A program made the position numbers and the translations under genes. From Arcuatula senhousia (lineage: Eukaryota; Mollusca; Bivalvia; Mytilida; Mytilidae), in contig OZ020304.1 in the NCBI GenBank assembly GCA_963971305.1, forward strand, positions 36,489,233-36,553,232: 64,000 bases of DNA, written 5' to 3'. The notes beneath the pieces are model-generated. The model had not been told where the DNA came from. It did not search any database and saw only the letters and a program-made list of their open reading frames with translations. Shown here in pieces: positions 30,785 through 44,200 of the stretch (position 1 is its first letter; each line of letters opens with the position of its first letter).

Positions 30785-31132
30785 ACTAAACTCAAGCTAG
30801 CGAACAATAAGCCAGCGAACAATAACAAAAATCAAGCTAGCGAACAATAAGCTAGCGAACAATAAGAAAACGCGCGAAAATGGTAATATCTAAAAACCAA
30901 AAAATCGCAACATCGTACAATTTTCCTATACACATTTTGGCTCACCTGAACCGAAGGGTAATGCGAGCATTAATCTTTGTCGTCCGTCCGTCTGTTAACT
31001 TTTTCAAACTTTAACTGCTCTGACACTAAAAGTCCAGCATGGCGTGGTTTTTTTTAGTGTATGATGCGGAATTTTGACTTTTTTAAGGAAAAATATAATC
31101 GTCGTGGCTAAAAATAGACCATAGAGGTAGGT
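30785..31132 (+). repeat. Left copy of 347-bp inverted repeat bracketing the satellite domain
   Basis: It begins ACTAAACTCAAGCTAGCG, has four GCTAGCGAACAATAA-type subrepeats, AAAACGCGCGAAAATGG, CTCACCTGAACCGAAGGGT, CGTCCGTCCGTCTGTTAACT and ends ATAGACCATAGAGGTAGGT. The reverse complement lies at 63641-63987 with only scattered differences. The central CTCACCTG..CCGAAGGG phrase belongs to a very common bivalve dispersed repeat (recalled, not searched). Confidence 0.8.
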
Positions 31133-32265
31133 TTTGACCATTTTGACATATCATATTTGTTTTTTGATCAAGGATTTTTAGACATTGACTCGGAAAAAGG
31201 GGGGGGACTTTCTATATACTAGTACGTGTGGAAGGCGATGATACATGCCGCTGGAATAGCCGGCATTTTCAGGTTGATTTATGTGATTAGTTGGGGAAAA
31301 ACTAATGATATAATAAGGTTAAGAATATTTACTTCCTAATTGTATGACAAGACCAACCATTTTATCGCAGTTTAAAAAAGAATAAAGAAACATAATTATA
31401 TATTGATTTATCTTTTAAACTTTTCTTATATACTGTATATACATCTTTAAAATTTTTGTTGATTGAATAACCATTTTTGAGTATTTGTAAATGAATACAC
31501 GATACCAATCTTTATCTTCAGTTTTCAGCGTCAATTATGGGATAAGGTTTTTTTGGGGGGGAGGGGGGATATTAAAAGGTATTTGATTTTCGAATTCAAA
31601 TATACGAAAAGTAACCCTATCCCTTCCCCGAGGATAGTAATTTTTACTAATTTTTTATCGAATACATGTTCGGACGGGGGTTTGCATGTAATTACCTATG
31701 TCAGTCGATCCGTACTACTTTTTGAGGTGGTTTTTTTTTTAAGAAACAATTTATTACCATATGAAATATAAAGGTAATAACAAGATAACTAACTTGGAGA
31801 TCCAATCTCAAATGTCCAAGAATTGAAAAGACAAAAAAAAGAAAGATATACCAGAGAAATTGAAGATCAAAATGGTCCTGACTTAGTACAGGATTTCAAA
31901 AGAAATGGTAAATTATGGTATATAAACATAAATGATCGTCCCTTTTTTTAACATTTAAATGCATCGGAAATATATAGCAAATAAAAAGTTAGAAAACTTG
32001 CATAGAAAATGATTGAAACAAATATCTATGTCATACACAAGGGTCAACATGTTTAACTTCCGGGTCGGCATCCTCTAAAAAAGTTCTAAAAAATAAAACA
32101 GTAAATCAAGATATCCAACGCATCCCTTGAAATTGAATAAATGAAAAAGTGCAAATGCAAAATAAACATATTTATTTTAGACTTATAAATATTTTTTTCT
32201 TCAAAACTATCAACATCTTAAGGGGACTTTTTTCAATGCGTGAAAAGTCAAATATAAAAGAAACA
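31133..32265. other. Spacer between left inverted repeat and satellite array
   Basis: AT-rich, with short G-runs near 31199 and 31553. It contains the Penelope-like tail at 31772. No gene is recognised. Confidence 0.5.
31772..31912 (-). repeat. 3' tail fragment of Penelope-like element
   Basis: It matches 24067-24207 from AGGTAATAACAA through AATGGTCCTGACTTAGTACAGG to AAAGAAATGG, in the same orientation, so it is a minus-strand tail like that of the nested element. No reverse transcriptase is attached. Confidence 0.6.
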
Positions 32266-35200
32266 TCCCAAAAGCTCGGTCCAAACTTTGCCGTAGGGGC
32301 TAAGCATAGGCAGTACCAAGACGAAGGGTTATATGGCCAGGGGGACCCTACTTTGACCATGGATTGTGGAACAATGAAAAATTTACCCAGCTGGGGATTT
32401 TGGGAATGGATTATGCTAGCATAGAGCTAGCAAATCCCAAAAGCTCGGTCCAAACTTTGCCGTAGGGGCTAAGCATAGGCAGTACCAAGACGAAGGGTTA
32501 TATGGCCAGGGGGACCCTACTTTGACCATGGATTGTGGAACAATGAAAAATTTACCCAGCTGGGGATTTTGGGAATGGATTATGCTAGCATAGAGCTAGC
32601 AAATCCCAAAAGCTCGGTCCAAACTTTGCCGTAGGGGCTAAGCATAGGCAGTACCAAGACGAAGGGTTATATGGCCAGGGGGACCCTACTTTGACCATGG
32701 ATTGTGGAACAATGAAAAATTTACCCAGCTGGGGATTTTGGGAATGGATTATGCTAGCATAGAGCTAGCAAATCCCAAAAGCTCGGTCCAAACTTTGCCG
32801 TAGGGGCTAAGCATAGGCAGTACCAAGACGAAGGGTTATATGGCCAGGGGGACCCTACTTTGACCATGGATTGTGGAACAATGAAAAATTTACCCAGCTG
32901 GGGATTTTGGGAATGGATTATGCTAGCATAGAGCTAGCAAATCCCAAAAGCTCGGTCCAAACTTTGCCGTAGGGGCTAAGCATAGGCAGTACCAAGACGA
33001 AGGGTTATATGGCCAGGGGGACCCTACTTTGACCATGGATTGTGGAACAATGAAAAATTTACCCAGCTGGGGATTTTGGGAATGGATTATGCTAGCATAG
33101 AGCTAGCAAATCCCAAAAGCTCGGTCCAAACTTTGCCGTAGGGGCTAAGCATAGGCAGTACCAAGACGAAGGGTTATATGGCCAGGGGGACCCTACTTTG
33201 ACCATGGATTGTGGAACAATGAAAAATTTACCCAGCTGGGGATTTTGGGAATGGATTATGCTAGCATAGAGCTAGCAAATCCCAAAAGCTCGGTCCAAAC
33301 TTTGCCGTAGGGGCTAAGCATAGGCAGTACCAAGACGAAGGGTTATATGGCCAGGGGGACCCTACTTTGACCATGGATTGTGGAACAATGAAAAATTTAC
33401 CCAGCTGGGGATTTTGGGAATGGATTATGCTAGCATAGAGCTAGCAAATCCCAAAAGCTCGGTCCAAACTTTGCCGTAGGGGCTAAGCATAGGCAGTACC
33501 AAGACGAAGGGTTATATGGCCAGGGGGACCCTACTTTGACCATGGATTGTGGAACAATGAAAAATTTACCCAGCTGGGGATTTTGGGAATGGATTATGCT
33601 AGCATAGAGCTAGCAAATCCCAAAAGCTCGGTCCAAACTTTGCCGTAGGGGCTAAGCATAGGCAGTACCAAGACGAAGGGTTATATGGCCAGGGGGACCC
33701 TACTTTGACCATGGATTGTGGAACAATGAAAAATTTACCCAGCTGGGGATTTTGGGAATGGATTATGCTAGCATAGAGCTAGCAAATCCCAAAAGCTCGG
33801 TCCAAACTTTGCCGTAGGGGCTAAGCATAGGCAGTACCAAGACGAAGGGTTATATGGCCAGGGGGACCCTACTTTGACCATGGATTGTGGAACAATGAAA
33901 AATTTACCCAGCTGGGGATTTTGGGAATGGATTATGCTAGCATAGAGCTAGCAAATCCCAAAAGCTCGGTCCAAACTTTGCCGTAGGGGCTAAGCATAGG
34001 CAGTACCAAGACGAAGGGTTATATGGCCAGGGGGACCCTACTTTGACCATGGATTGTGGAACAATGAAAAATTTACCCAGCTGGGGATTTTGGGAATGGA
34101 TTATGCTAGCATAGAGCTAGCAAATCCCAAAAGCTCGGTCCAAACTTTGCCGTAGGGGCTAAGCATAGGCAGTACCAAGACGACGAAGGGTTATATGGCC
34201 AGGGGGGACCCTACTTTGACCATGGATTGTGGAACAATGAAAATTTACCCAGCTGGGGATTTTGGGAATGGATTTTGCTAGCATAGAGCTAGCAAATCCC
34301 AAAAGCTCGGTCCAAACTTTGCCGTAGGGGCTAAGCATAGGCAGTACCAAGACGAAGGGTTATATGGCCAGGGGGACCCTACTTTGACCATGGATTGTGG
34401 AACAATGAAAAATTTACCCAGCTGGGGATTTTGGGAATGGATTATGCTAGCATAGAGCTAGCAAATCCCAAAAGCTCGGTCCAAACTTTGCCGTAGGGGC
34501 TAAGCATAGGCAGTACCAAGACGAAGGGTTATATGGCCAGGGGGACCCTACTTTGACCATGGATTGTGGAACAATGAAAAATTTACCCAGCTGGGGATTT
34601 TGGGAATAGATTATGCTAGCATAGAGCTAGCAAATCCCAAAAGCTCGGTCCAAACTTTGCCGTAGGGGCTAAGCATAGGCAGTACCAAGACGAAGGGTTA
34701 TATGGCCAGGGGGACCCTACTTTGACCATGGATTGTGGAACAATGAAAAATTACCCAGCTGGGGATTTTGGGAATGGATTATGCTAGCATAGAGCTAGCA
34801 AATCCCAAAAGCTCGGTCCAAACTTTGCCGTAGGGGCTAAGCATAGGCAGTACCAAGACGAAGGGTTATATGGCCAGGGGGACCCTACTTTGACCATGGA
34901 TTGTGGAACAATGAAAAATTTACCCAGCTGGGGATTTTGGGAATGGATTATGCTAGCATAGAGCTAGCAAATCCCAAAAGCTCGGTCCAAACTTTGCCGT
35001 AGGGGCTAAGCATAGGCAGTACCAAGACGAAGGGTTATATGGCCAGGGGGACCCTACTTTGACCATGGATTGTGGAACAATGAAAAATTTACCCAGCTGG
35101 GGATTTTGGGAATGGATTATGCTAGCATAGAGCTAGCAAATCCAAAAGCTCGGTCCAAACTTTGCCGTAGGGGCTAAGCATAGGCAGTACCAAGACGAAG

Positions 35201-38200
35201 GGTTATATGGCCAGGGGGACCCTACTTTGACCATGGATTGTGGAACAATGAAAAATTTACCCAGCTGGGGATTTTGGGAATGGATTATGCTAGCATAGAG
35301 CTAGCAAATCCCAAAAGCTCGGTCCAAACTTTGCCGTAGGGGCTAAGCATAGGCAGTACCAAGACGAAGGGTTATATGGCCAGGGGGACCCTACTTTGAC
35401 CATGGATTGTGGAACAATGAAAAATTTACCCAGCTGGGGATTTTGGGAATAGATTATGCTAGCATAGAGCTAGCAAATCCCAAAAGCTCGGTCCAACTTT
35501 GCCGTAGGGGCTAAGCATAGGCTAGTACCAAGACGAAGGGTTATATGGCCAGGGGGACCCTACTTTGACCATGGATTGTGGAACAATGAAAAATTTGCCC
35601 AGCTGGGGATTTTTGGGAATGGATTATGCTAGCATAGAGCTAGCAAATCCCAAAAGCTCGGTCCAAACTTTGCCGTAGGGGCTAAGCATAGGCAGTACCA
35701 AGACGAAGGGTTATATGGCCAGGGGGACCCTACTTTGACCATGGATTGTGGAACAATGAAAAATTTACCCAGCTGGGGATTTTGGGAATGGATTATGCTA
35801 GCATAGAGCTAGCAAATCCCAAAAGCTCGGTCCAAACTTTGCCGTAGGGGCTAAGCATAGGCAGTACCAAGACGAAGGGTTATATGGCCAGGGGGACCCT
35901 ACTTTGACCATGGATTGTGGAACAATGAAAAATTTACCCAGCTGGGGATTTTGGGAATGGATTATGCTAGCATAGAGCTAGCAAATCCCAAAAGCTCGGT
36001 CCAAACTTTGCCGTAGGGGCTAAGCATAGGCAGTACCAAGACGAAGGGTTATATGGCCAGGGGGACCCTACTTTGACCATGGATTGTGGAACAATGAAAA
36101 ATTTACCCAGCTGGGGATTTTGGGAATAAATTATGCTAGCATAGAGCTAGCAAATCCCAAAAGCTCGGTCCAAACTTTGCCGTAGGGGCTAAGCATAGGC
36201 AGTACCAAGACGAAGGGTTATATGGCCAGGGGGACCCTACTTTGACCATGGATTGTGGAACAATGAAAATTTAGCCCAGCTGGGGATTTTGGGAATGATT
36301 ATGCTAGCATAGAGCTAGCAAATCCCAAAAGCTCGGTCCAAACTTTGCCGTAGGGGCTAAGCATAGGCAGTACCAAGACGAAGGGTTATATGGCCAGGGG
36401 GACCCTACTTTGACCATGGATTGTGGAACAATGAAAAATTTGCCCAGCTGGGGATTTTGGGAATGGATTATGCTAGCATAGAGCTAGCAAATCCCAAAAG
36501 CTCGGTCCAAACTTTGCCGTAGGGGCTAAGCATAGGCAGTACCAAGACGAAGGGTTATATGGCCAGGGGGACCCTACTTTGACCATGGATTGTGGAACAA
36601 TGAAAAATTTACCCAGCTGGGGATTTTGGGAATGGATTATGCTAGCATAGAGCTAGCAAATCCCAAAAGCTCGGTCCAAACTTTGCCGTAGGGGCTAAGC
36701 ATAGGCAGTACCAAGACGAAGGGTTATATGGCCAGGGGGACCCTACTTTGACCATGGATTGTGGAACAATGAAAAATTTACCCAGCTGGGGATTTGGGAA
36801 TGGATTATGCTAGCATAGAGCTAGCAAATCCCAAAAGCTCGGTCCAAACTTTGCCGTAGGGGCTAAGCATAGGCAGTACCAAGACGAAGGGTTATATGGC
36901 CAGGGGACCCTACTTTGACCATGGATTGTGGAACAATGAAAAAATTTACCCAGCTGGGGATTTTGGGAATGAATTATGCTAGCATAGAGCTAGCAAATCC
37001 CAAAAGCTCGGTCCAAACTTTGCCGTAGGGGCTAAGCATAGGCAGTACCAAGACGAAGGGTTATATGGCCAGGGGGACCCTACTTTGACCATGGATTGTG
37101 GAACAATGAAAAATTTGCCCAGCTGGGGATTTTGGGAATGGATTATGCTAGCATAGAGCTAGCAAATCCCAAAAGCTCGGTCCAAACTTTGCCGTAGGGG
37201 CTAAGCATAGGCAGTACCAAGACGAAGGGTTATATGGCCAGGGGGACCCTACTTTGACCATGGATTGTGGAACAATGAAAAATTTACCCAGCTGGGGATT
37301 TTGGGAATGGATTATGCTAGCATAGAGCTAGCAAATCCAAAAGCTCGGTCCAAACTTTGCCGTAGGGGCTAAGCATAGGCAGTACCAAGACGAAGGGTTA
37401 TATGGCCAGGGGGACCCTACTTTGACCATGGATTGTGGAACAATGAAAAATTTACCCAGCTGGGGATTTTGGGAATGGATTATGCTAGCATAGAGCTAGC
37501 AAATCCCAAAAGCTCGGTCCAAACTTTGCCGTAGGGGCTAAGCATAGGCAGTACCAAGACGAAGGGTTATATGGCCAGGGGGACCCTACTTTGACCATGG
37601 ATTGTGGAACAATGAAAAATTTACCCAGCTGGGGATTTTGGGAATGAATTATGCTAGCATAGAGCTAGCAAATCCCAAAAGCTCGGTCCAAACTTTGCCG
37701 TAGGGGCTAAGCATAGGCAAGTACCAAGACGAAGGGTTATATGGCCAGGGGGACCCTACTTTGACCATGGATTGTGGAACAATGAAAAATTTACCCAGCT
37801 GGGGATTTTGGGAATGGATTATGCTAGCATAGAGCTAGCAAATCCCAAAAGCTCGGTCCAAACTTTGCCGTAGGGGCTAAGCATAGGCAGTACCAAGACG
37901 AAGGGTTATATGGCCAGGGGGACCCTACTTTGACCATGGATTGTGGAACAATGAAAAATTTACCCAGCTGGGGATTTTGGGAATGGATTATGCTAGCATA
38001 GAGCTAGCAAATCCCAAAAGCTCGGTCCAAACTTTGCCGTAGGGGCTAAGCATAGGCAGTACCAAGACGAAGGGTTATATGGCCAGGGGGACCCTACTTT
38101 GACCATGGATTGTGGAACAATGAAAAATTTACCCAGCTGGGGATTTTGGGAATGGATTATGCTAGCATAGAGCTAGCAAATCCCAAAAGCTCGGTCCAAA

Positions 38201-41200
38201 CTTTGCCGTAGGGGCTAAGCATAGGCAGTACCAAGACGAAGGGTTATATGGCCAGGGGGACCCTACTTTGACCATGGATTGTGGAACAATGAAAAATTTA
38301 CCCAGCTGGGGATTTTGGGAATGGATTATGCTAGCATAGAGCTAGCAAATCCCAAAAGCTCGGTCCAAACTTTGCCGTAGGGGCTAAGCATAGGCAGTAC
38401 CAAGACGAAGGGTTATATGGCCAGGGGGACCCTACTTTGACCATGGATTGTGGAACAATGAAAAATTTACCCAGCTGGGGATTTTGGGAATGGATTATGC
38501 TAGCATAGAGCTAGCAAATCCCAAAAGCTCGGTCCAAACTTTGCCGTAGGGGCTAAGCATAGGCAGTACCAAGACGAAGGGTTATATGGCCAGGGGGACC
38601 CTACTTTGACCATGGATTGTGGAACAATGAAAAATTTACCCAGCTGGGGATTTTTGGGAATGGATTATGCTAGCATAGAGCTAGCAAATCCCAAAAGCTC
38701 GGTCCAAACTTTGCCGTAGGGGCTAAGCATAGGCAGTACCAAGACGAAGGGTTATATGGCCAGGGGGACCCTACTTTGACCATGGATTGTGGAACAATGA
38801 AAAATTTACCCAGCTGGGGATTTTGGGAATGGATTATGCTAGCATAGAGCTAGCAAATCCAAAAGCTCGGTCCAAACTTTGCCGTAGGGGCTAAGCATAG
38901 GCAGTACCAAGACGAAGGGTTATATGGCCAGGGGGACCCTACTTTGACCATGGATTGTGGAACAATGAAAAATTTACCCAGCTGGGGATTTTGGGAATGG
39001 ATTATGCTAGCATAGAGCTAGCAAATCCCAAAAGCTCGGTCCAAACTTTGCCGTAGGGGCTAAGCATAGGCAGTACCAAGACGAAGGGTTATATGGCCAG
39101 GGGGACCCTACTTTGACCATGGATTGTGGAACAATGAAAAATTTACCCAGCTGGGGATTTTGGGAATGGATTATGCTAGCATAGAGCTAGCAAATCCAAA
39201 AGCTCGGTCCAAACTTTGCCGTAGGGGCTAAGCATAGGCAGTACCAAGACGAAGGGTTATATGGCCAGGGGGGACCCTACTTTGACCATGGATTGTGGAA
39301 CAATGAAAAATTTACCCAGCTGGGGATTTTGGGAATGGATTATGCTAGCATAGAGCTAGCAAATCCCAAAAGCTCGGTCCAAACTTTGCCGTAGGGGCTA
39401 AGCATAGGCAGTACCAAGACGAAGGGTTATATGGCCAGGGGGACCCTACTTTGACCATGGATTGTGGAACAATGAAAAATTTACCCAGCTGGGGATTTTG
39501 GGAATGGATTATGCTAGCATAGAGCTAGCAAATCCAAAAGCTCGGTCCAAACTTTGCCGTAGGGGCTAAGCATAGGCAGTACCAAGACGAAGGGTTATAT
39601 GGCCAGGGGGACCCTACTTTGACCATGGATTGTGGAACAATGAAAAATTTACCCAGCTGGGGATTTTGGGAATGGATTATGCTAGCATAGAGCTAGCAAA
39701 TCCCAAAAGCTCGGTCCAAACTTTGCCGTAGGGGCTAAGCATAGGCAGTACCAAGACGAAGGGTTATATGGCCAGGGGGACCCTACTTTGACCATGGATT
39801 GTGGAACAATGAAAAATTTACCCAGCTGGGGATTTTGGGAATGGATTATGCTAGCATAGAGCTAGCAAATCCCAAAAGCTCGGTCCAAACTTTGCCGTAG
39901 GGGCTAAGCATAGGCAGTACCAAGACGAAGGGTTATATGGCCAGGGGGACCCTACTTTGACCATGGATTGTGGAACAATGAAAAATTTACCCAGCTGGGG
40001 ATTTTGGGAATGGATTATGCTAGCATAGAGCTAGCAAATCCCAAAAGCTCGGTCCAAACTTTGCCGTAGGGGCTAAGCATAGGCAGTACCAAGACGAAGG
40101 GTTATATGGCCAGGGGGACCCTACTTTGACCATGGATTGTGGAACAATGAAAAATTTACCCAGCTGGGGATTTTGGGAATGGATTATGCTAGCATAGAGC
40201 TAGCAAATCCCAAAAGCTCGGTCCAAACTTTGCCGTAGGGGCTAAGCATAGGCAGTACCAAGACGAAGGGTTATATGGCCAGGGGGACCCTACTTTGACC
40301 ATGGATTGTGGAACAATGAAAAATTTACCCAGCTGGGATTTTGGGAATGGATTATGCTAGCATAGAGCTAGCAAATCCCAAAAGCTCGGTCCAAACTTTG
40401 CCGTAGGGGCTAAGCATAGGCAGTACCAAGACGAAGGGTTATATGGCCAGGGGGACCCTACTTTGACCATGGATTGTGGAACAATGAAAAAATTTACCCA
40501 GCTGGGGATTTTGGGGAATGGATTATGCTAGCATAGAGCTAGCAAATCCCAAAAGCTCGGTCCAAACTTTGCCGTAGGGGCTAAGCATAGGCAGTACCAA
40601 GACGAAGGGTTATATGGCCAGGGGGACCCTACTTTGACCATGGATTGTGGAACAATGAAAAATTTACCCAGCTGGGGATTTTGGGAATGGATTATGCTAG
40701 CATAGAGCTAGCAAATCCCAAAAGCTCGGTCCAAACTTTGCCGTAGGGGCTAAGCATAGGCAGTACCAAGACGAAGGGTTATATGGCCAGGGGGACCCTA
40801 CTTTGACCATGGATTGTGGAACAATGAAAAATTTACCCAGCTGGGGATTTTGGGAATGGATTATGCTAGCATAGAGCTAGCAAATCCCAAAAGCTCGGTC
40901 CAAACTTTGCCGTAGGGGCTAAGCATAGGCAGTACCAAGACGAAGGGTTATATGGCCAGGGGGACCCTACTTTGACCATGGATTGTGGAACAATGAAAAA
41001 TTTACCCAGCTGGGGATTTTGGGAATGGATTATGCTAGCATAGAGCTAGCAAATCCCAAAAGCTCGGTCCAAACTTTGCCGTACCAAGACGAAGGGTTAT
41101 ATGGCCAGGGGGACCCCTTCTCTTGACATGATTGTGGAAACAATTGAAAAATTTACCAAGCTGGGGGATTTTGGGAATGGATTATGCTACATAGAGCTAA

Positions 41201-44200
41201 GCAAATCCCAAAGCTCGGTCCAAAACTTTGCCGTAGGGCCTAAGCATAGGCAGTACCAAGACGAAGGGTTATATGGCCAGGGGGATCCCTGACTTTGACC
41301 CATGGGATTGGTGGAACAATGAAAAAATTTACACCCCCTAGCTGGGATTTTGGGAATGGATTATGCCTGACCATAGGAGCTAGCATATCCCAAAAGCTCG
41401 GTCCATACTTTGTCCGTATTGGGGCTAAGCATAGGCAGTACCAAGACGAAGGGTTATATGGCCAGGGGGACCCTACTTTGACCATGGATTGTGGAACAAT
41501 GAAAAATTTACCCAGCTGGGGATTTTGGGAATGGATTATGCTACCATAGAGCTAGCAAATCCCAAAGCTCGGTCCAAACTTTGCCGTAGGGCTAAGCATA
41601 GGCAGTACCAAGACGAAGGGTTATATGGCCAGGGGGACCCTACTTTGACCATGGATTGTGGAACAATGAAAAATTTACCCAGCTGGGGATTTTGGGAATG
41701 GATTATGCTACCATAGAGCTAGCAAATCCCAAAAGCTCGGTCCAAACTTTGCCGTAGGGGCTAAGCATAGGCAGTACCAAGACGAAGGGTTATATGGCCA
41801 GGGGGACCCTACTTTGACCATGGATTGTGGAACAATGAAAAATTTACCCAGCTGGGGATTTTGGGGAATGGATTATGCTACCATAGAGCTAGCAAATCCC
41901 AAAAGCTCGGTCCAAACTTTGCCGTAGGGGGCTAAGCATAGGCAGTACCAAGGACGAAGGGTTATATGGCCAGGGGGACCCTACTTTGACCATGGATTGT
42001 GGAACAATGAAAAATTTACCCAGCTGGGGATTTTGGGAATGGATTATGCTACCATAGAGCTAGCAAATCCCAAAAGCTCGGTCCAAACTTTGCCGTAGGG
42101 GCTAAGCATAGGCTAGTACCAAGACGAAGGGTTATATGGCCAGGGGGACCCTACTTTGACCATGGATTCTGTGGAACAATGAAAAATTTACCCAGCTGGG
42201 GATTTTGGGAATGGATTATGCTACCATAGAGCTAGCAAATCCCCAAAAGCTCGGTCCAAACTTTGCCGTAGGGGCTAAGCATAGGCAGTACCAAGACGAA
42301 GGGTTATATGGCCAGGGGGACCCTACTTTGACCATGGATTGTGGAACAATGAAAAATTTACCCAGCTGGGGATTTTGGGAATGGATTATGCTACCATAGA
42401 GCTAGCAAATCCCAAAGCTCGGTCCAAACTTTGCCGTAGGGGCTAAGCATAGGCAGTACCAAGACGAAGGGTTATATGGCCAGGGGGACCCTACTTTGAC
42501 CATGGATTGTGGAACAATGAAAAATTTACCCAGCTGGGGATTTTGGGAATGGATTATGCTACCATAGAGCTAGCAAATCCCAAAAGCTCGGTCCAAACTT
42601 TGCCGTAGGGGCTAAGCATAGGCAGTACCAAGACGAAGGGTTATATGGCCAGGGGGGACCCTACTTTGACCATGGATTGTGGAACAATGAAAAATTTACC
42701 CAGCTGGGGATTTTGGGAATGGATTATGCTACCATAGAGCTAGCAAATCCCAAAAGCTCGGTCAAACTTTGCCGTAGGGGCTAAGCATAGGCAGTACCAA
42801 GACGAAGGGGTTATATGGCCAGGGGGACCCTACTTTGACCATGGATTGTGGAACAATGAAAAATTTACCCAGCTGGGGATTTTGGGAATGGATTATGCTA
42901 CCATAGAGCTAGCAAATCCCAAAGCTCGGTCCAAACTTTGCCGTAGGGGCTAAGCATAGGCAGTACCAAGACGAAGGGTTATATGGCCAGGGGGACCCTA
43001 CTTTGACCATGGATTGTGGAACAATGAAAAATTTACCCAGCTGGGGATTTTGGGAATGGATTATGCTACCATAGAGCTAGCAAATCCCAAAAGCTCGGTC
43101 CAAACTTTGCCGTAGGGGCTAAGCATAGGCAGTACCAAGACGAAGGGTTATATGGCCAGGGGGACCCTACTTTGACCATGGATTGTGGAACAATGAAAAA
43201 TTTACCCAGCTGGGGATTTTGGGAATGGATTATGCTACCATAGAGCTAGCAAATCCCAAAAGCTCGGTCCAAACTTTGCCGTAGGGGCTAAGCATAGGCA
43301 GTACCAAGACGAAGGGGTTATATGGCCAGGGGGACCCTACTTTGACCATGGATTGTGGAACAATGAAAAATTTACCCCAGCTGGGGATTTTGGGAATGGA
43401 TTATGCTACCATAGAGCTAGCAAATCCCAAAAGCTCGGTCCAAACTTTGCCGTAGGGGCTAAGCATAGGCAGTACCAAGACGAAGGGTTATATGGCCAGG
43501 GGGACCCTACTTTGACCATGGATTGTGGAACAATGAAAAATTTACCCAGCTGGGGATTTTGGGAATGGATTATGCTACCATAGAGCTAGCAAATCCCAAA
43601 AGCTCGGTCCAAACTTTGCCGTAGGGGCTAAGCATAGGCAGTACCAAGACGAAGGGTTATATGGCCAGGGGGACCCTACTTTGACCATGGATTGTGGAAC
43701 AATGAAAAATTTACCCAGCTGGGGATTTTGGGAATGGATTATGCTACCATAGAGCTAGCAAATCCCAAAAGCTCGGTCCAAACTTTGCCGTAGGGGCTAA
43801 GCATAGGCAGTACCAAGACGAAGGGTTATATGGCCAGGGGGACCCTACTTTGACCATGGATTGTGGAACAATGAAAAATTTACCCAGCTGGGGATTTTGG
43901 GAATGGATTATGCTACCATAGAGCTAGCAAATCCCAAAAGCTCGGTCCAAACTTTGCCGTAGGGGCTAAGCATAGGCAGTACCAAGACGAAGGGTTATAT
44001 GGCCAGGGGGACCCCTACTTTGACCATGGATTGTGGAACAATGAAAAATTTTACCCAGCTGGGGATTTTGGGAATGGATTATGCTACCATAGAGCTAGCA
44101 AATCCCAAAAGCTCGGTCCAAACTTTGCCGTAGGGGCTAAGCATAGGCAGTACCAAGACGAAGGGTTATATGGCCAGGGGGACCCTACTTTGACCATGGA

